Assembly (NCBI GenBank): GCA_963971425.1
Contig: OZ020520.1
Span: forward strand, 9,156,553-9,220,552
Length of the DNA stretch: 64,000 nucleotides
Origin: Bryoerythrophyllum caledonicum
Taxonomy: Eukaryota > Streptophyta > Bryopsida > Pottiales > Pottiaceae
Direction: 5' to 3'
Below the pieces are notes generated by a model. That model was not told the DNA's origin. It made no database searches and saw only the letters and a list, made by a program, of their open reading frames with translations. Positions within the stretch are counted from its first letter, which is position 1; every line of letters starts with the position of its first letter. A program made the position numbers and the translations under genes. Shown here in pieces: positions 42,041 to 53,719 of this stretch.

Positions 42041-44344
42041 TTTGAGCCAAATAAACCGCCCCCTAATGGGGTGGCTTATCTTGAACTCAAGACCCTACAT
42101 ATGGGATGCAGCCCCTTGTGCAACCATACTTTAACCATTCATACAAGCATGATGACCTAAGGCATGGTCACTTAAGAGGGTTCGTTAATAATTAGTGATG
42201 TGATGGCTGAATTCAGCCTTAGGTTGAATCCAACCTTTAGACAAGCGTAAATTCCGCCTCACAGCTCCGTTTCCAATGTTTTAAAGCTCCATTAGGTTCA
42301 ATTTCGCCTTGTGAACTTGATTAGCACCTTAACCACCAATTCCAGGCCCAAGTGCGACCCTGACAGTAGCGATCAGCAGACAGGCTCCTCTTTTTATATT
42401 AAAAGTCTAATTCTTCATTATCTTCGTGATTATGACTCCGTTTTTTACGTTTGTTTTTTGTATTCTTATTAGTTTTTCTTGCTTAACACGATGGTAGCCT
42501 TCAATTAACCGGCTGACTCAATCCGGGACTCACAACCAACGACCAGCAGTGCACTTAACATACATGTTTATTCAAAATCGTGCACCACAATTCATGTGTA
42601 TACCACATGCATTCACACAAGTAGCCCTACTCAAACACTATACCATGCATGAGCCTCCAGCAGACTTCACTTACTATTGTGGATTAAACCAATTGTTTGG
42701 TTGAGTTGATAGCAAACCCTAATCCTAGTGAAAATTTGGCAGCGCTTCCGCGTGATTTTTGTAACTAGAAAATTTAGGGTTCCTTCTCCACATGCAATCA
42801 AGGGGATAATGAATCAATTGGGAGAGGAAGAAGGCTCCCTGCTCTAGCTCAATTCACCCTCTGCCGTGTTCGTGGTCGTTCTTGTGCTGTGGTCGTCCTC
42901 CTCTTCTTGGTGTTCTTCACTCCACAGCCGGTATCTTCGTCGTCACAACTTCGATCCGTACGTTCTTGACCTTGTTAGAAAGCCAACGCTCTAATCTATC
43001 TAGTCCTAAAATCTTAGCTTGATCGGATAAGAACTCTGCGAGTGACGAGGGAAAATCTGAGGAGGCCAAGTGAGATCCGCCGCCGCTCCTCCAGCTGGTT
43101 GTCCTCGCTCCGCAGCTTGTATCTTCGTTGTCACAGCTCCGATCCGTACGTTCTTGATCTTGTTGAAAAGCCAACGCTCTAATCTATTTAGTCCTAAAAT
43201 CTTAGCTCAATTGGACAAGAACTCCGCTACTGACAAGGGAAAACCTGAGGCCGTATGAGATCCGCCACCGACACTCCAGCTGGTCGTCCTCGCTCCGACG
43301 CCCGTATCTTCGTCGTCACAGCTCCAATCCGCACGTTCTTGAGCTTGTTGGAAAGCCAACGTTCTAATCAATCTATTCTCCAATTTTCGTAACGATTGAA
43401 TCATATTCCAGCCCATAGGAGGGGGAAATCTGGAACCCTACCTCTCTCTCACTTCCACACACCTCTCTCGGTTTTCTAGCTCCTACCACACACCTCTCTA
43501 AGTCCTACCTCCCACACTTCGAATGAGCGCCCTCCAAGGGGGTGACCCCAAGGCCCTTGCTCCCTTCTTTGTTCCCAAGGTCGTTCCCTTCGTCGTTCAC
43601 AGCCGCCATTTTGGGTGGGCACATTAATGGTCACACTAAACAACTAGTAACTAAAAAGCTAATAAATCACTAGCCACCCTTGCATTTAACACAAGTGGGT
43701 GTCCCACTAACCAAGGAATATCTAAATCTAAACTTTGACTCCATGCCACATGTGTGTGCATGATCTCAATAAGTGAGCTATTAAGCTAAATTCAAGGATG
43801 CAAAAAAATCTAACTCTACCTAGCTTGAATTTCCCTTGCTTGGGGGAATTCCTAATTTACTTAGTGATTGGTGAGGGTTTTTTTTCCACTTCTTATTGGA
43901 CCCTTTTGACTATTTTTTTAAGGGCTTTTAACGCCCCATTCTTTTTTCTTTTCTCCTCACCATCCTCCTTCTTCTTCTCCCATTTTTTTGGTTTCGTGAT
44001 TTCTTCATCGTGACCGAATACGGTCTACAACTGGATAGGAGGTAAATTCTTCGCCACCACTACTCATTTTAATTCTTTTCTAATTTTCTTTTGTCTTTTT
44101 TTTCTTCTCTCTTTGCTTTTCTTTTCTGGTTTATTCCCTTTTTTTTCTTCCTTTTTGGCTAACTACATGAATTCCGCGATTGCCCATAAATGGCTCCTCT
44201 TTTAGTGAGGGGAAAGGCCACTTGGCCATTTTAATCAAAAAACCACGAGCTAGTCCATGGGATAACCCATTTTCACCACTCATTAGCCTTAATGGACCCG
44301 ACGTGAGGTCCATTCATCACCGTGAGCCGTTTTTGCGGCTCACA
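42041..44344 (-). mobile_element. D: solo LTR of the F family, in A's gag
   Basis: The 2304-bp LTR has no internal region and is flanked by the 5-bp duplication TCCGC (42036-42040 and 44345-44349), so it is a solo LTR left by recombination between two LTRs. Inverted ends are TTTGAGCC/GGCTCACA. In sense (minus) it starts with a hairpin of stem GTGAGCCG. It is very similar to F's LTR (55515-58006) but holds one fewer ~180-bp internal tandem unit. Confidence 0.9.
42900..43420. repeat. About 180-bp tandem repeat, three units, inside LTR D
   Basis: Each unit contains GTATCTTCGTCGTCACA, GATCCGTACGTTCTTGA, AAGCCAACGCTCTAATCTAT and AGATCCGCCGCCGCT. The homologous LTR of F has four such units (56395-57070). 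Confidence 0.8.
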
Positions 44345-44349
44345 TCCGC

Positions 44350-45065
44350 CTTGTTCAAACGCACCTTCCAAGACTTGGGAGGTAACAACGAGATCACCGA
44401 GAGACTGAACAAATTGGTTCAGAAAGAGGGTGAGTCTATCCAGTCATACGGACATAGGATGAAGACCCTTATGTCCAAACTTTCCTATAACGCACCGAAC
44501 ACCATGCAAGTAGAGTGGTATGTGTCAGGACTTGATGAAGACACGGCACGCTACGTCCGGCGATCCGAACCGGAGACTCTCCGGGAGGCAGTGACGTTGG
44601 CAATAGCATGCGAAGAATCGGAGCGTGCGGTGAAGAATTCAAATCGGAGCGTGCGGTGAAGAATTCAAACCGGAGTAAGCACCGGAGTGACCCCAAGCCC
44701 CGGAGGACTCTCCGGAGAAATCGTGACCGGGAGTCGGCGAGCGAGTCCAATTCCGACATGGAGAGCGCCCAATCAAGCGACGTTAGTCCACCACCCCGGA
44801 GAGCTTCTACTTCCCGGAGTCACCAGAAGAACGGCGACGGACCAAGAGTCAAGGTGAAGGTGGAGAGTCCGGACACCGGCAAACAACTAATGAAGGACCT
44901 CACCAAGGCCATGATCGAGCTCTCCGTGCAATTGGCAGCACCGAAAAAGACCCGGAGAATCATTTCAACCAACCGGAGGAATGTTTGGTGTAGCAACTGT
45001 GGAGAGAGCGGCCACAACAGTGGTGAGTGCACACTCTCACGTCCTGTTCACTTCGTAGACGCTGA
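44350..45065 (+). pseudogene. Element A gag region, second part, with zinc knuckle
   Basis: Shows gag-domain phrases (FKRTFQDLGG, MKTLMSKLSYNAPNTM, EWYVSGLDEDTARYVRR), a Ser/Arg/Pro-rich linker with CCGG-rich codons and a CX2CX4HX4C knuckle (CSNCGESGHNSGEC). A short direct duplication (GAGCGTGCGGTGAAGAATTC) lies near 44620-44665. It is interrupted at 45076 by MULE E. Confidence 0.75.
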
Positions 45066-45075
45066 TGGAACAATA

Positions 45076-45350
45076 GGGGATTGTTATTTTGCGTGCGTAG
45101 AGTAGTGAGCGATGAGCGGTGAGCATTTGTTTGTGAGCATAGAGCCCAAAAAGTAAGTTATTTTTTGGAATTTGTGCGATAAAGTAAAACTTCTGAAATA
45201 TTTTTAGTTGGAAAATATTATTATTAGTAGAAATGATGGACCTATGACCGTGGAGTAGGATGCATGAGTCTTGCGTAGAAAAGGTTGATTTTGGTAGTAC
45301 ATGTACCTTATCATAGAGAAAAGTTGCATTTTTCAAATAGAAAGGCCTAT
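45076..45350. repeat. E left terminal inverted repeat and subterminal region
   Basis: GTTATTTTGCGTGC is followed by GAGCGATGAGCGGTGAGC. Two copies of a CCTATNRCCGTGG-type motif lie near 45236 and 45333; both have counterparts at similar distances from the right end, so the imperfect inverted repeat extends to nearly 300 bp. Confidence 0.75.
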
Positions 45351-45409
45351 CACCGTGGTGGTTAGTGTTTTCAATGATGACATGATATAATCTTTTGAGG
45401 TTGTAATTA

Positions 45410-45960
45410 TAAAGGAAATGGAAAGTTAGAGAAGGTTAGTTAGAGAGAGTTTGAGAGAGGGACAATGGGTGTTGGTTTAGGGCTAGAAAAAGAGGCAGTT
45501 GCAATAAGATTTATAAAGTACAGGAGAGGAGAGAGGTTAGGGAGTGTCTCAAGAGGGACATAGAAAGCTAGGGAGAGTTAGAGTGGCTTATGGAAAAGGA
45601 CAATTGGAGACAAAATAAGTAAGGGTTTGAGGAGAGGGTCAATTGGAAGGAGAGTTAGGGAGAGGAATAACAAAATCAAGGGAGAGATAAAGAGTGTGAT
45701 AGGGGGATGTTGAATTAGGGGGTCCAGAGAGAGTTAGAAAGAGTGAGGAAAAATCAAGAGGACAATTAGTAGGAGGAAAAGTTAGGGAAAGAGACAAATG
45801 GAGGAAGATGCAATTGGGACAAGGAGAGTAAGAGAGAGTAAGAGAGAGCAATCGAGAGAGCTGGGCACAATGGGACGGAGATTGAGGCGGCACAAAGAGA
45901 GTAGAAGAGATAAAAGAAACAAGGGAGAGTTTGGAAGATGGATAGTTGAATTGGCAGAGT
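45410..45960. repeat. Purine-rich (GA) tract, ~550 bp
   Basis: The plus strand is almost all A and G with scattered T and few C (GAGAGTTAGGGAGAGG, GAGAGAGTAAGAGAGAG). It has no coding value. Such strand asymmetry can favour triplex or unusual DNA structure. It lies just inside the left end of E. Confidence 0.7.
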
Positions 45961-46789
45961 TAATATTGATCGTTCTCTTATAATTTCAAAGCAAGTGAGA
46001 ATCTCTATTCCTACTCGCCATCCCTCCCCTCAATCTCCGAGAAAATAGAACAAGTGGTCGGTAAGAACATGTTTATGTACAAACTACGTGGGTGGCCATT
46101 TTATTCTTACTGCCTTTTCATTATAGTAGAAAGGAGCAAGACATTGATAGAATACAATTCAAGATTCCTCTGCATTATAGTATTTAACCAGCATAATCTA
46201 CAAAACTTGTTGGATCTCATTTGAGCTGAAACTAAGAGCGTGCATGAAGGCATCTACCTTTGCACCTAATCCATAGACTATGTTGAACATGTATTAGAGG
46301 TGCTTTCAATACGTCTATGCACCGCGCTTGCAGAGCCACTTATCTGACATCTCTTTAAAGGATTGGCAGTCGCAACTAGGAAACTAATCAATTGTCAATA
46401 AATATTTTGAAACATTGGAAATGCTTCTAGACTTGAAGGTCACAATGCAATCCAAAGTTGAAGGCAGAACCATCAGAATTCTACAGATCTTCCCACTCAT
46501 TAATAGGGCAGAGGCACAACTATTATAATATTTTGTAGTTGGAGCTGAAGGGTTTTTTTAAACATGTACCTCTAAGTGGGACGTTTCGTAGAATTGGAGG
46601 GAGGAGTATAATCACCCAAGTTTACGGATATATCTTCTCCAAACAGCTTTGATAAGCGCATCAAGCAGATTTGATGTTTTGCAACCTAGTTGTAGTTGTA
46701 GGTGACTTTGGTGGAAGATCTTTCGCTTCTACAAGCACATATTTGGAATGAGATGATAAATCTTTTGTTGTGAGGTCAACAATTGTAGA
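45961..46789. other. E internal stretch, no clear content
   Basis: AT-rich, without supported ORF. It may include the decayed C-terminal part of the minus-strand transposase gene, but no motif (for example a SWIM finger) could be read with confidence. Confidence 0.4.
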
Positions 46790-48560
46790 ATCAATTTGAC
46801 GTGCCTTGAGCCAAGCACATGAGACACAGGTCTTGTCAGGGTGATGTCAGTCAATTTTTGAATGAGGTGGGAGATCTATTATTTATTTTAGAGAGGCATT
46901 GAAAACTTCTTCACATTCCAGATGAGGTTCATGTGTGCTATAGTCGCCAACACCATGCATGTTGGAGAGGGCGGCATAAAGGATCTTTGCATTTCCAAAA
47001 CATGGAGTGGTGCGATGGGTAGTATGTAGACAAATTCTTCCTTCCCAGAACTAGTACCCGACTTTTTACCTTTTAGAATTTGGTAGAAGGCAACAACTTG
47101 CATGAATGCTCAAACCTTGTCATTGATGGCCGCAACATACAAATTATTGTTCCTTCTCTTTGACTGTTGCAACTAATTATTAATGGTTGACTCCACCAAA
47201 ATACATGACGACATCTCGGCCAGTTCATATTTAAATAGATCTTGCAAGAAATACTTATGGTAAAGTTGGCACTAGATAGGACAAAGTTGACTAATAAATG
47301 TACTAGGATATAAAGGACTGCCTATAGCATCAAAGAATAATGCAATTAGATATGAATGGTAGCTCTCAAGAGAGAGTGCCATTCTCGGCACTGTTTTGTT
47401 ATGGACTTCATAGCATTGACAGGGGATCCGATTACCATACAAGATACGCACAACATTCAAATTGGCTTATGCATTGTTATCCATCAATCCTTTGAAATTA
47501 GGATTTGGAATACTAAGCCTACTCAAAATTGCATTCAAATTCTTTGAGAACACCTCTTGGACTGCCACACCTTTGGACGACATATCGCAAATACCAATAG
47601 TTATGACTCGGCTAGAAGTGAAATCGTACACATGGTAGGCCATAGTAGTCTAGGACTTGACGCATTTGACATGGTCAGATATTTTCTAAGCGTCCAAGTC
47701 ACCCTCAAGTTGCATCTACTTTACCTTTTAACCGTTTTTATTTCTACATGGCTTCATTCAATCAACCCCACTCTGAGAACCCACCTCATCTATCCTAAAA
47801 GAGAAAACTTTATCGAACTGTGTTCCTTCTTCCAGAAAATGGTTCTTTTGGATGAAGGCCCACTTATTGGAACCTCTCATGTTGGAGATGCTATTTATTA
47901 TTCCAAAATATTGCAAATATCAAAAAGTAATTACCTTGTTGCGAATATTAGAGGAAGACATATGTTTAAACATGTCCAAGATGGGGACAAGTTCCTCAAA
48001 TTCAAGTGTCTTCAAGGGAACATGTTCCAGGTATAATAGTAATTCACTGAGGTACTCCTTGCTTGCTTCAGGGACAATAACTAACCTTGTCGCACATAGA
48101 GTCATCTCTACTTGTTTGTCAATTATGCTACGGAGCTTAGTTGTGAGTCTCTATAATTTCCTTTCTTTACAACTTGACCATAGATACCGAGATGCACGCA
48201 AGCACGTGTTTAGTGCTTGTTTTCCATGTACGTAAGAGATCCTTGTGGGGCAACTTCCAATACATGTCGGTTGAATTTGACAGAATGTAATGACAATAGT
48301 AGAATGAGGAGGAGAGTGACAATTAGGAACGAAGAGAGATGTCACAGTACCCTTCCATTCAATCTCATTTATAGGTGGCATGCAAAGGGAACGCCGGAGA
48401 TAGTCGCAAGAACTATAGAGGGTAGACACACCGCATGTGCTCCAAATAAGACAACGTTATAAAAAAAAGGTAAAACTCATATTCAATGTGCGTCATAATT
48501 GTTTGAGTCCATGCGTAGCCGTCATCTTTTTTATCCATTCCGTGCAGCTGCCCAACCTTA
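46790..48560 (-). pseudogene. Decayed MULE transposase in E
   Basis: On the minus strand, pieces match the transposase at 4459-8170 in order. Near 48550 is DGYAWTQTIMTHI (there DGHVWTKTITTNI). At 48390-48240 are PTCIGSCPTRISYVHGK and ALNTCLRASRYL (there PPTCIATCDAVVYYVFGKRN). At 48080-47920 are PEASKEYLSELLL and FEELVPILDMFKHMSSSNIR (there LEASKELLGQFLL, VEELAPFLDKCKDMGSPNIQ). Near 47150-47040 is NLYVAAINDKV, then AFMQVVAFYQILKGKKSGT (there DLYVATVDDYI and GFLQVVNYHQFLKGDVGGT). There are many stops and frame changes. It is the original mobility gene of E or of a close relative. Confidence 0.75.
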
Positions 48561-48576
48561 CTTGACGGTAGATACT

Positions 48577-49690
48577 TCTCCAATGGTGGAAGGAACTTCC
48601 ATAAGAGGTCTCCGATATCAGCGTCTTCTTAGAAAGAATAACCAGAAGATATCTGTGACATCGGCATTCTTCTTGAGGGCCCTTCATAAATATAGAAAAC
48701 GAACTTTCAAAGGGGAAGCCAACAACAACATCCCTCTAGAGGATGCCTCCAATGTTTAAAAAGGGAACCTACAAAAGAGATGCCGACATCAACACCACTT
48801 AGGAGGCTCCTTTAGGGACGGTCTACACAGATACCCCGTTTTTGATGTCATAGTGTGACAAAGTTGGAAAAACACTACTTATTTCTTTTAGGGTATACAA
48901 ATGAGGAAAATTATTGAATTTGAAGGAATGATTGATATTACTAATGTATCCTAGGGTCCAAGGGAAATTTGCCACTTGTAATCAATATTTGGTTTTATTC
49001 ACTAAAATCACTAAGAAATGGGGAATTCCATAAAAAATTTGAAATATTTTTTTTCACTTTTGTTGATTGAAAGGTTAAATTAACAAGGTTGTACAAGTAG
49101 GCCTATTTTTTTTTTAATTAGTTCGTTGTTGAAATAACCATCAACTCAAATTTAGGAATTTTTAGTGTCACAATGTCTCTCCTTTCTAGTTCAGCATTCC
49201 TAAACGATTCTTTGTAGAAGGGATTATGTAACAAAAAAATGAGTCCTACAAATAAAATCAAGTTAACTTCTACCACCAACCAACCAAAATGTTAAAAACT
49301 TTTTTTTTGAATTTTCATTGAACTCTCCAATTTTGCGCAAAAATGAGTAACCTTAGCACAAAGTGACCCTTCCTATTTTTAAAAACAAAACCTCTAAAAG
49401 AGATGCCGACATCGGCACCTCTCTAGAAAGATCCTCCAATGTTTAAATATGAAACTTCCAAAGGAGCTGCCGACATCAACATACTTCTACAGGGTCCTTT
49501 CAATGTTTTAAATGGGAACGTCCAAAAGGGCGTCGACACTGGCACCTTTTTAGAGGCCCTCTCCAATGTTTATTAAGGGAACCTCCAAAAGAGATGCCAA
49601 CATCGGCACCCCTCTAAAGGGCTCCTTGAATGTATAAAAAGGGATCTCCAAAACGGGTTCCAACATTGGCATTCCCTGTAACTTAATTCC
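48577..49690 (-). repeat. E satellite array, left arm
   Basis: Diverged ~60-65-bp units read CCTCCAAAAGAGATGCCGAC and TCGGCACCCCTCTAAAGGG, ending CCAATGTTTAA. They are clearest at 48690-48820 and 49375-49690, with unrelated AT-rich DNA at 48830-49370. These units are the reverse complement of those in the right arm. Each carries a GCCGACATCGGC near-palindrome. Confidence 0.75.
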
Positions 49691-49889
49691 ACGACCTAGG
49701 AAAACATAAGGGAATTCCAAAACCGTATTACATGTCACCATCCGCCACTCTAAAGATGAGTTATCAACGGATGAAGTTTCAAATCTCATAACTTCATCCG
49801 CATATAAATCATCCGTGCGACGTCCGATGATAAAGTGTCATACAATTTCGGAATTCTCTTAAAATTGCCAAGAGCGTGGTTGCATACTT

Positions 49890-51225
49890 CAGGGGGTGCC
49901 GATGTCGGCTCTCCTTTTCATGGGTCCCTTAATAAACATGAGAGAGGCCCTATAAAAGGCAGCCGATGTCGGCTCCCCTTTTAATGGGTCCCTAAATAAA
50001 CATTAGAGGGGCCCTCTAAAGGAGTGCCAATGTTTGCGCCCCTTTTGAAAGTTCTTTTAGTAAACATTAGAGGGGCCCCCTAAAGCGGTGCGAATGTTGA
50101 CCCCTCTTTCAGAGATTTCCGTTAGAAATATTAGAGGGGCCCTATAAAGTGTGGCCAATACCGGCCCCCTATTTAAAGGTTCCTTTAGTAAACATTAGAC
50201 GGGCCCTATAAAGGACGGCCGATATCGGCGCCTCTTAAATTGGAGATTCTCGTTAGAAACATTAGAGGGACTCAATAAAGGACGGCCGATATCGGCGCCC
50301 CTATTGGAGATTCCCGTTAGAAACATTAGAGGGACCCTATAAAGGGCGGCCAATATCCGCACCTCTTTTGGAGGTTCCCTTAATTTACATTAGAGGGGCT
50401 CTAAAAATTAAAAAAAAATCTCTAGTCTCCAAAGGAGACCGGTGTGAATATAGTGTTTGTTCATTCTCTTCACTAAGCATATGGCCATGGGACATAGGCT
50501 AGCGTAATAGAACTACTCCCCCCTCTCAAGGGTAAACACTTTTCTACACTAAGTGCTTCCCTACACTAATTGCTTTAGAGACAACCGACATGTCATCTCC
50601 CCCAAGGGCTTTGTGGGTCCCTATACAACAAGGCCTTGGGACCCCCCACCATAATTGGGTGGACTATGGTGGTAGGCACTACGCCGGCAATAGGGCTTGA
50701 ACTCACAACCACCTCACTGGTGTGCCATGACTCAAACCACTACGCCAAGGCGGTGGTGCCTTGAGGGGCTCTATAAAGAGCCGCCGATATGGGCGCCTCT
50801 TTTGGAGGTTCCCTTAGTAAACATTAGAGGGGCCTTCTAAAAGCGTGTCGATGCAGCGCCTCTTTTGGAGGTTCCCGCAATAAACATTGGAAGGGCCTTC
50901 TAAAGAGGTGCCAATGTCAACACCTCTTCTGGAAGTACCTGTTCTAAACATTGGAGGGGTCCTCAGAAGAAGTGCCAATGTCGCCATCTATTTTTAAGGT
51001 TCTCTTTTTTTGGGGGATCCTGTGGAGAGGTGTTGTTGTTGGCACCATCTTTAGAGGTTTGTGTTTTGGAGATAAGAAAGGCCTTGCAATGGGATTTTCA
51101 TGTCGGAAGCTCATTTGGAGGTTGTTTTTTTGAGCATTGAGGTTACGATTTAGAAGGGTGCGGATGTTGGCACCTTCTTCGAAATTCTTTAAAGAATAAT
51201 AAGAGGGCCCTTTAGAGAGGTATTG
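49890..51225 (+). repeat. E satellite array, right arm
   Basis: About fifteen diverged ~65-bp units follow AACATTAGAGGGGCCCTATA, AAGGACGGCCGATATCGGCG and CCTCTTTTGGAGGTTCCCTT. Each has a central palindrome GCCGATRTCGGC. The array is interrupted at 50404-50762 by a SINE. It points towards the left arm across a ~200-bp centre. Confidence 0.85.
50404..50762 (-). mobile_element. tRNA-derived SINE inside the satellite array
   Basis: On the minus strand the 5' end reads GGCACCACCGCCTTGGCGTAG. It has an RNA polymerase III A-box-like TTGGCGTAGTGG (forward ~50738-50749) and B-box-like GAGTTCAAGCC (forward 50693-50703) at normal spacing. The ~359-bp body is flanked by GAGGGGCTCTA at 50393-50403 and 50763-50773, which fits a target duplication. 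The minus-strand 3' end is T-rich (TTTTTTTTTAATTTTT), as in some plant SINEs that end in T rather than A. No intact tRNA fold is claimed. Confidence 0.7.
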
Positions 51226-51519
51226 ATGTCTTCATGGGATGCTGAAGTAGCAAACTTGCAAGCGGCCGCACTATCTCCAAGCTCAGCTTCACTTGTTATC
51301 CGTTTTGATTATTGTGTGTATAGATATGTTGACAACGAGGCTGACGTACAGTTATATATTCTTCTCTCTACATTTGGTTGTTCCGAGAAGCGGGGGTTTG
51401 CAATTTTGAACTTTATCTAATGCTCTGATTTCTCTAATTTTATCTTCCGCTTTTTTTAGTGATTAAGTATTATCATTCTGTAATCCACTTTAAATAATAC
51501 TTGTCATGCTTCTTAATCT

Positions 51520-52420
51520 TTTTAGCATTTGGAATTGCAAATTAAATAGCTATAGGCCTTTTTGACATGTACCTTTGCATATATAAGTCCTTGATGTATT
51601 TGCTTATCAAAATTGAAGTGTCCATTCTTTCCGTCCATAATGATGATTGTGGACAAACCGTGGTGTTCAACATACCGCTTGCGTGCACACGTTTTGTTGG
51701 TGTTGAAAGTCATGGCCGTACTCCGACGCCAGATTCTTTGGTGCCAAATGATTGTTGATGCCGGTAATTTTTGTGGTCTCCAGTGACCTCGCTCCATACT
51801 TAATGCATGCATCAAAAATCTTATCAAAATGATCATCCACAACTTCTTTAGACTCCGCTGACAATTTCTAGCAACTATTATGGTCCATTAAAGAATATCC
51901 CTCCAAGAATATACTACACCATGTGGAACAACTCCATACCGTCTATGGAGATGTCTGGCAAGTCCAACATGGAAGTGATTCCTTTCCGCATCTTCTGCTT
52001 AAACATGGCTTCACATACCTGCTAATACATTGAGAGAATTCACTTGTGTGCCTTTACCAAGCCTCCGTTGCATTAAAAATGTCATGTCTATTTTGTCCCC
52101 AACTTCCAGCTCCATTAAGACCTTGTAATGTCGCCAAAATAGAAATTCTAAGCTATTTTAGCTCCCCATGTCAATCAACTCTATTATGTTCAAATTCAAC
52201 CCCAATTGCTCCATCTTGTCTGCAACGTCCATAGTTCTATCATTAGATTCTGTCCTGATGCCGAGTACAAAGAACTTTGGTCGTTCTAAAGAAATGGAAC
52301 CAGAGCTCTCATATCCTCCTATTCACTCTCGTCCCGTACCATTAATCAAAAGTTGCCCTCACAACTCACAACTTTTAGAACCATTATGTTACTTTGAGAA
52401 TGACTACAAGTTCTAAGACT
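51520..52420 (-). pseudogene. Second decayed coding region in E, possibly captured
   Basis: The minus strand reads plausible protein in several pieces: SISLERPKFFVLGIRTES, TMDVADKMEQLGLNLNIIEL (~52330-52170), AMFKQKMRKGITSMLDLPD and ISIDGMELFHM (~52010-51925), DDHFDKIFDACIKYGARSLE and TGINNHLAPKNLASEYGHDF (~51845-51700). Possible splice-like GTATGT sites occur at piece ends. None of this resembles the transposase. It may be a second transposon gene or a host gene fragment captured by the MULE. No family recognised. Confidence 0.4.
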
Positions 52421-53719
52421 TGGTTCGAATTTCTTTTATCAAGTCCTCCTAAACTACAAGAGTAGGCCAACTCGGTACCCGTAGATCTACTGAACTAGCC
52501 ATGACGCTACCTCTGAGATGGTCGCACCATTTTTTCCGCTCATTGTGTCATCCACATTGCTAGCACGGTGTCTAGAGAGTGTTTACTGTATTATATGCTT
52601 ACCTTCTTGTATGTTTACGCATTGTCCATAGCGCGTGTTTACCGCATTATGTGCTTAACGTGTTAACCACTATGTATGAGGGGAGCTTCATATTTATTGG
52701 CAATTGTTCTCTGTTGAGTGTTAATTGTAACTGTATGTACTTTTTTGCGCAAGTCGTAGAAGATAAAAATGACAATGTTTTTGGAGAGGATTCTGGAGGG
52801 GATCATTGTATGCTTCCTAGATAATTGATTGATTAACCTCACCAACTGAACTACGCCTCTCAGCGCCGCTTCTGCTAGTAGTTGTCTAAATATAATCCTT
52901 CATATTTTTTCATTCCCTCCTCACTGATGTGGTGAGGCATTGTTTGCACAAGAAATTTAGACGTGCATGTTCCAATTCATAACGGCAATGGTGGATCTTA
53001 CGGTTGCAAATAGAATTCTTCAACCGATCCTAACACCCGCCTTTTCTTTAACTACCATGTGTACTCTATCCGCAACATGTTTGCAATTCTACACTTTTCA
53101 CCCTCAACATTACTACCTGCGCGGACCTAGTCCATTTGGTACACTTTTTCAAATTTTTTGCTCATTTCAAGCAATCTATGTTTTGAGGTTCCAAGTTTAT
53201 AAGACCACAGTCTTCACTTACTAAAATAGATTAAGCATTCTTTACTATCCACTTCTTCATTTAGGCTCTAATTTCTCTTCAAACAATTCAATGTGAATAA
53301 TATTTGTACTTACTTACATGACATGATCATCCTATATACAATCACTTAATAGTTGTGTATTTACTTTTCACATGTGAAGGAACCATTTATTCAAGATTTG
53401 TTTATTCTTTATGCCACCTTTAACTTCTGACTTCTTCAAGTATAACTAAGCAATGTGAGATGCCGACATGCAATACAAAAAACCAGTACTTACTACATAT
53501 ATTTGTTTAATTATACAAGAACACAGTCCACAATAGATTCCAATTTACTCTACCACAATTGAAGATCCCATGGTAACTAATTTCTTTTAAAGAGCTCCAA
53601 CCATCCACGACTACAAGGTACCTAATATCATATAACCAAAAAATAATTTCTATTTTCAAATTAACTACCCTTTGCTGCAAACTAGGTGTATAAAATTTCC
53701 AACATTAAATCAAAATCCA
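52421..53719. other. E internal AT-rich stretch, nothing recognised
   Basis: No supported frame, repeat or RNA gene seen. Short ORFs lack motifs. Confidence 0.5.

Noticed and set aside
42041-44344. D as the second LTR of F
   Set aside because: D has its own perfect target duplication TCCGC and directly rejoins A's gag on both sides, so it is an independent solo LTR.
50680-50762. A genuine tRNA gene
   Set aside because: Only A- and B-box-like strings fit. An acceptor stem and anticodon arm could not be paired by eye, and the flanking duplication favours a SINE.
49890-51225. ~65-bp repeats with palindromic cores as a CRISPR array
   Set aside because: Whole units including the would-be spacers are conserved. 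The context is a eukaryotic DNA transposon and no cas-like gene exists.
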